Source: SOKP01 sp048887165 (GTDB lineage: Archaea; Asgardarchaeota; Lokiarchaeia; Sigyniarchaeales; SOKP01). Taken from it: DNA of 16,550 bases. The notes below the pieces were generated by a model, which saw nothing but the letters and a program-made list of their open reading frames with translations, did no database searches and was not told the DNA's origin. Of this stretch, positions 13,457 through 16,550 are shown piece by piece. The position numbers and the translations under genes were made by a program. Where the stretch lies: NCBI GenBank assembly GCA_048887165.1, contig JBHLJZ010000087.1, positions 1 through 16,550 of the forward strand, written 5' to 3'. Each line of letters begins with the position of its first letter. Position 1 is the first letter of the stretch.

Positions 13457-14563
13457 TTAGATTTTAATTTTAATATCCTTTTTTGCAAGTAAAATTGCAA
13501 TACCTGCTTCTACGGCTATAGGAATAACTCCAAACAAAAGCATTGCTAGGTAAGGATAAGATACGAAGAAATCTCGATTACCATCTATAAGAAGTGAAGT
13601 ATATTGGTCGAAAACAAACGCAATAATGAACAGTAATAGTAGGTTTTTACCCATTTCACTTAAAACTGGCACTTTAAAACCAATTTTCTCAAAACTATAA
13701 AACACAGCAATTAAAAATCCACATGCGGCAATAGCAAAAAGTGCTAAAGAGGTTGTAGCATCATGGTGTTCTGCGGGTTGTATCCAATCGAATAGATAGA
13801 ATGCAATTATAGAGATTGTAGCAACGGGTAAAATCCTCTTTTTAAATCCTACATTAGGATCATCAGGATCCATTTTGTACCACTGGGAGAAACAAGTTGC
13901 TGCCATAGCAATTGCGGCATGATTTAATGCATTAAATGGGAATAATACATCACCAGTTCCCATAGGACCCTTATGCTCGAAAATGGGAGTTGCATATAAA
14001 ATTGCATGAATCACCATAATTACAATCGGAACAATTATTCTCCTATCAGCTTTTTTCGGCATTAGATAAGTTATTAAATAGGCAGCAAAAGTTCCAATAG
14101 CAAGATTTGCTAGTGTACCGTACCATAAAACTTCATTCCAAGGAATGCCATCACCAAAAATTAATCCTCCAATGAGGCCATCATCCAAGAATGCTAGGAC
14201 ATACAAGATTGCAACTCTGATTAGTCCATGCTTCCACGCAGCTCCTACTCCTTTTTTCTCCCTTCTACTAGTAAAAGCAAGGTATGCCACAAAACCTAAA
14301 ACAAACATGAATATTTGTTGTCCTATATCAATAATAGTAATCAATGGTGGCCATCCATTTAAATATTTAAATCCATGATTTAATAAAGGTGATCCAATCC
14401 AAGGATCCCCTGAACCAGTTGGATCCCCAGATAATGGCCAGGTAACAACAGAAATAATGAGAAAGATTATTATTAACCCTCTAAACTGATCTAACCATTC
14501 ATAACGAACATGAAGAGGCTCTTTCCTTCCAGATTTATCTTCAATTTCTACTCCTTCTGACAT
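13457..14563 (-). CDS. HGSNAT/DUF5009-like multi-pass membrane protein (acyltransferase-like)
   Basis: 368 residues with about ten membrane helices. The opening YEWLDQFRGLIIIFLIIS (21-38) matches the 'LD.fRGl.i..Mi' start of heparan-alpha-glucosaminide N-acetyltransferase-like proteins (DUF1624/DUF5009/COG4299). It is followed by DIGQQIFMFVLGF (79-91; family 'p.FlFl.G'), a second helix pair with KHGLIRVAILYVLAF (111-125) and NALNHAAIAMAA (211-222). Candidate active-site histidines are H112, H186, H215, H266 and H267. Relatives transfer acetyl groups across the membrane onto sugars; the substrate here is unknown. G/C content is visibly higher than in neighbours (25 of 60 bases at 14161-14220), and codon use looks less AT-driven, suggesting high expression or acquisition. 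ATG at 14563; GTGA (14570-14573) is a possible ribosome-binding site. Confidence 0.75.
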   Translation of the reverse strand: MSEGVEIEDKSGRKEPLHVRYEWLDQFRGLIIIFLIISVVTWPLSGDPTGSGDPWIGSPLLNHGFKYLNGWPPLITIIDIGQQIFMFVLGFVAYLAFTSRREKKGVGAAWKHGLIRVAILYVLAFLDDGLIGGLIFGDGIPWNEVLWYGTLANLAIGTFAAYLITYLMPKKADRRIIVPIVIMVIHAILYATPIFEHKGPMGTGDVLFPFNALNHAAIAMAATCFSQWYKMDPDDPNVGFKKRILPVATISIIAFYLFDWIQPAEHHDATTSLALFAIAACGFLIAVFYSFEKIGFKVPVLSEMGKNLLLLFIIAFVFDQYTSLLIDGNRDFFVSYPYLAMLLFGVIPIAVEAGIAILLAKKDIKIKI

Positions 14564-14584
14564 ATTATTTCACTTTTTATTATC

Positions 14585-14594
14585 TTTTATAAAA
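14585..14594 (-). promoter_or_regulatory. TATA box of the HGSNAT-like gene
   Basis: A palindromic TTTTATAAAA, 22-31 bases before the ATG at 14563 and preceded by A-rich sequence, as expected for an archaeal promoter with BRE and TATA element. Confidence 0.5.
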
Positions 14595-14704
14595 AATATA
14601 AAAGTTGTAAATGAAATTTCTACCTAAATATTTTTAAAAATTTCGTTATGAGTTATTAAAATATGAGCAAAATATTTTATAGAAATAAGTTGATTTTAAT
14701 TTAA

Positions 14705-14712
14705 TTTTAAAA
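14705..14712 (+). promoter_or_regulatory. TATA-like box of the MFS gene
   Basis: TTTTAAAA lies 18-25 bases before the ATG at 14730, slightly close. ATTTTATAG further upstream (about 14673-14681) is an alternative. Confidence 0.3.
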
Positions 14713-14729
14713 CCATTACATTTCTAAAA

Positions 14730-16172
14730 ATGAAAAAAAAAGAAATTTTTTCACTTTTTTTGTTTATATTTTTGATTCTACTTTTAATTATGGATAAACC
14801 TTTATTTTTACCTAATGAAGTATTAATTGCAGCAGATTTAAATATATACTTAGATGGCATTGGATTAATATTGGGCATTCATACTATTATTAATGGAATA
14901 TCCATTTTGGTATTCGGTTATTTTTCAGATAAATTTTCTAGAAAGGATTTACTAGTATTTGCAGGTATATCTTGGGCATTGATTTCAATTCTGCATATTT
15001 ATGTTTCGGAATTTTGGCAATTAGTAGTAATTAGAATCCTTTCTGCGATTGCTATAGGAATTACTGGACCCCTATCGATATCCTATATTGCAGATATGAT
15101 CTCCCCTAAGTCTCGTTCTAAGTCATTTGCATTTTGGGGGATATTAACTTTTATAGCGGAATTTAGTGCAGGTTTTATTGCATTAAGCTTTAATATTGTA
15201 GAATATGGAGCAATTACAGCTCCAACAATTAATGAAAAAATCGATTTTATAAGGAATAATTATCCTGGATTTCTTCATACTTGGACTTATCCTTATTTCG
15301 TGATAGGAATATTTGCATTGATATTTGTTATTTTGAACTATTTTTTTGTTGTTGAGCCAAAAAGAGCTAGAAAAGAAGAACAATTTGAAGGTATTTTGTC
15401 CCAAGAGGATGTTCAATATACTTATCGAATAAAATTCTCAGATTTAAAATATATATTTAAACGAAAATCTAATTTTTTCTTGACATTTAATTTTTTTGAT
15501 GTAATTGCTTCTGGATTGTTAGTTGCATTTCTATTTCCATATATTGAACTTGAAATTGGTGTAGAATTCTTAGACTTCAGAGTGATTGTTTTCCTCTTAA
15601 TTTCTATTATATTTGGTTTATTACTTGGTCAAATTTTTTTGGCACATTGGGGCGACAAAAAGGTACAAAAAGGAGACTCTTCTGGAAGAATAAAAGTTGC
15701 GGTAATTGTTTCGATTTTAACATTACCATTCATTTTATTAGCAATTGCAATGGCACCTAATATAATTAATCAAACTTTTTTCTTTGGGGCATTAAGTGTC
15801 GATGAGATAACATTCTGGATTTTATGGTTAGTATTTTCTTCATTATTTGGAATTGGCTTAGCATTTACAATGGGAATTGGACCAAATTGGTATTCTAGTT
15901 TGGTTGATATTAATTTACCAGAAAATAGAGGCACTATGATTGCTATTGGTACCTTTATTGACTCTATTGGACGTGCTCTAGGGGCAATAATAGGGGGCAT
16001 ATCTATAACTTTAACTAATAGTATTAGTATGACTTTATTTTGGGCGACTCTAATATTTGGAATCATTTCTATTTGTTTTTGGGTACCTCTTTTTTATACT
16101 TCAAAGAAAGATTTTATTGATATTAACAATTTGATGAAACAGAGAGCAGAATTAATGATGAAAAGAGAATAA
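14730..16172 (+). CDS. Major facilitator superfamily transporter
   Basis: 480 residues with 12 predicted membrane helices. The loop between helices 2 and 3 carries MFS motif A: GYFSDKFSRKDLLV (63-76; family G-x-x-x-D-x-x-G-R-K). A second-half counterpart is weaker: GQIFLAHWGDKKVQKG (300-315). RILSAIAIGITGPLSISYIA (102-121) corresponds to helix 4 with its conserved Arg102, and LPENRGTMIAIGTFIDSIG (396-414) to helix 11. Loops at about 160-185 and 209-245 are longer than usual, the second being charged and cytoplasmic. The substrate cannot be told; no operon partner gives a hint. ATG start at 14730, with no ribosome-binding site. It diverges from the HGSNAT-like gene across 166 bases. Confidence 0.9.
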   Translation: MKKKEIFSLFLFIFLILLLIMDKPLFLPNEVLIAADLNIYLDGIGLILGIHTIINGISILVFGYFSDKFSRKDLLVFAGISWALISILHIYVSEFWQLVVIRILSAIAIGITGPLSISYIADMISPKSRSKSFAFWGILTFIAEFSAGFIALSFNIVEYGAITAPTINEKIDFIRNNYPGFLHTWTYPYFVIGIFALIFVILNYFFVVEPKRARKEEQFEGILSQEDVQYTYRIKFSDLKYIFKRKSNFFLTFNFFDVIASGLLVAFLFPYIELEIGVEFLDFRVIVFLLISIIFGLLLGQIFLAHWGDKKVQKGDSSGRIKVAVIVSILTLPFILLAIAMAPNIINQTFFFGALSVDEITFWILWLVFSSLFGIGLAFTMGIGPNWYSSLVDINLPENRGTMIAIGTFIDSIGRALGAIIGGISITLTNSISMTLFWATLIFGIISICFWVPLFYTSKKDFIDINNLMKQRAELMMKRE

Positions 16173-16186
16173 ATAATAAAGTAAAA

Positions 16187-16193
16187 TTTTTTT
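16187..16193 (+). terminator. T7 run downstream of the MFS gene
   Basis: Seven T residues beginning 15 bases after the MFS stop, between two convergent genes, preceded by AAAA. A probable terminator for the rightward transcript. Confidence 0.35.
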
Positions 16194-16550
16194 AATCCTT
16201 AATATTGAGAAGATTTTTTGCCCATTTTGGCAAAATGAAACCAAGGTAAAAGAGGAATGTATTGACTGCTAAAATAATTCTAATTATTAGTAATAAAGTA
16301 GGTGTCATCTCAATTATGGCATCAAAGATTGCTGCTATACCAAAGAAGATAAATGCTATAAAAAGAAATCTACCTTTCCATACGATTTTTTTATCAACTT
16401 TTTCTTTTATCGATTTTACTGCAAAATGAACACCTGTGATACATGCTGTTATAATGCTTATCCCTAAATAAATTAAAACAAATCCCTTATAATCTATATC
16501 AATTGGATTATTTATATCTGTAAAAACTCCTAGTAAAGAATAAATCGGTG
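16192..16550 (-). CDS. Membrane protein of unknown function, N-terminal part beyond the window
   Basis: Reading the minus strand from the right edge, one frame is open for 118 codons and ends at TAA (16192-16194). It lacks a start inside the window, so it is the C-terminal part of a larger gene. It has three clear hydrophobic helices: FVLIYLGISIITACITGVHF, then after a charged loop (SIKEKVDKKIVWKGR) LFIAFIFFGIAAIFDAII, and LLLIIRIILAVNTFLFYLGF, ending LPKWAKNLLNIKD. The pattern of a charged loop, 'KGRFLFIAF..F....D', then 'LPKW' at the last helix exit looks like the last three helices of a multi-helix (perhaps seven-helix) membrane protein. I do not know its function. It converges with the MFS gene 19 bases away. 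Confidence 0.7.
   Translation of the reverse strand, partial: PIYSLLGVFTDINNPIDIDYKGFVLIYLGISIITACITGVHFAVKSIKEKVDKKIVWKGRFLFIAFIFFGIAAIFDAIIEMTPTLLLIIRIILAVNTFLFYLGFILPKWAKNLLNIKD

Noticed and set aside
14145..14378. 77-codon frame opposite the HGSNAT-like gene
   Set aside because: Lies entirely within a well-supported membrane-protein gene and shows no domain or promoter.
15770..16066. 98-codon frame antisense to the MFS gene
   Set aside because: A mirror of hydrophobic codons of a clear transporter; no family resemblance of its own.
1..16550. CRISPR array, insertion sequence, prophage or toxin-antitoxin module
   Set aside because: No regularly spaced repeats, transposase or integrase motifs, terminal inverted repeats or small toxin-like gene pairs were seen.

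Overview
The window looks like a piece of an AT-rich archaeal genome, most likely an Asgard archaeon of the Lokiarchaeia type. That placement is inference. Supporting signs are archaeal TATA-like boxes 20-35 bases ahead of several genes with little or no ribosome-binding site, an archaeal-type tRNA guanine-N2 methyltransferase with an endonuclease III directly behind it, cytoplasmic repeat proteins, and a protein resembling the GIFT domain of eukaryotic IFT52 fused to a SAP domain. No rRNA, tRNA, CRISPR array or insertion sequence was found.

Layout. 1-920: the 3' end of an unrecognised gene, meeting a small restriction-endonuclease-fold protein head to head. 921-1246: non-coding spacer. 1247-3270: a polyferredoxin-like protein of a conserved family of unknown role, convergent with a YkgJ-type cysteine-cluster protein. 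3374-6585: a 700-residue cytoplasmic beta-sandwich repeat protein, then a URO-D/MtaA-superfamily protein. 6640-9915: four genes for membrane or modification enzymes (ICMT/PEMT-like methyltransferase, site-2 protease, PIMT-like methyltransferase with an extra C-terminal region, rhomboid protease). 9917-13328: a leftward set of endonuclease III, TRM11-like methyltransferase and the IFT52-like/SAP protein. 13457-14563: an HGSNAT/DUF5009-like membrane acyltransferase. 14730-16172: an MFS transporter. 16192-16550: the C-terminal part of an unrecognised membrane protein that runs off the right edge.

Most genes look independently transcribed. The clearest operon-like pair is the TRM11-like gene and endonuclease III, one base apart. 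All five convergent junctions are very tight (from a 4-base overlap to a 23-base gap), and T-runs at several of them probably act as terminators.

The observations most worth checking are: the site-2 protease frame, which continues 40 codons upstream of its first standard start and appears to begin at an AUA behind a good GAGG; the IFT52-like GIFT plus SAP protein; the secretion-signal-free repeat protein; and the URO-D relative lacking the usual cysteine zinc ligands.
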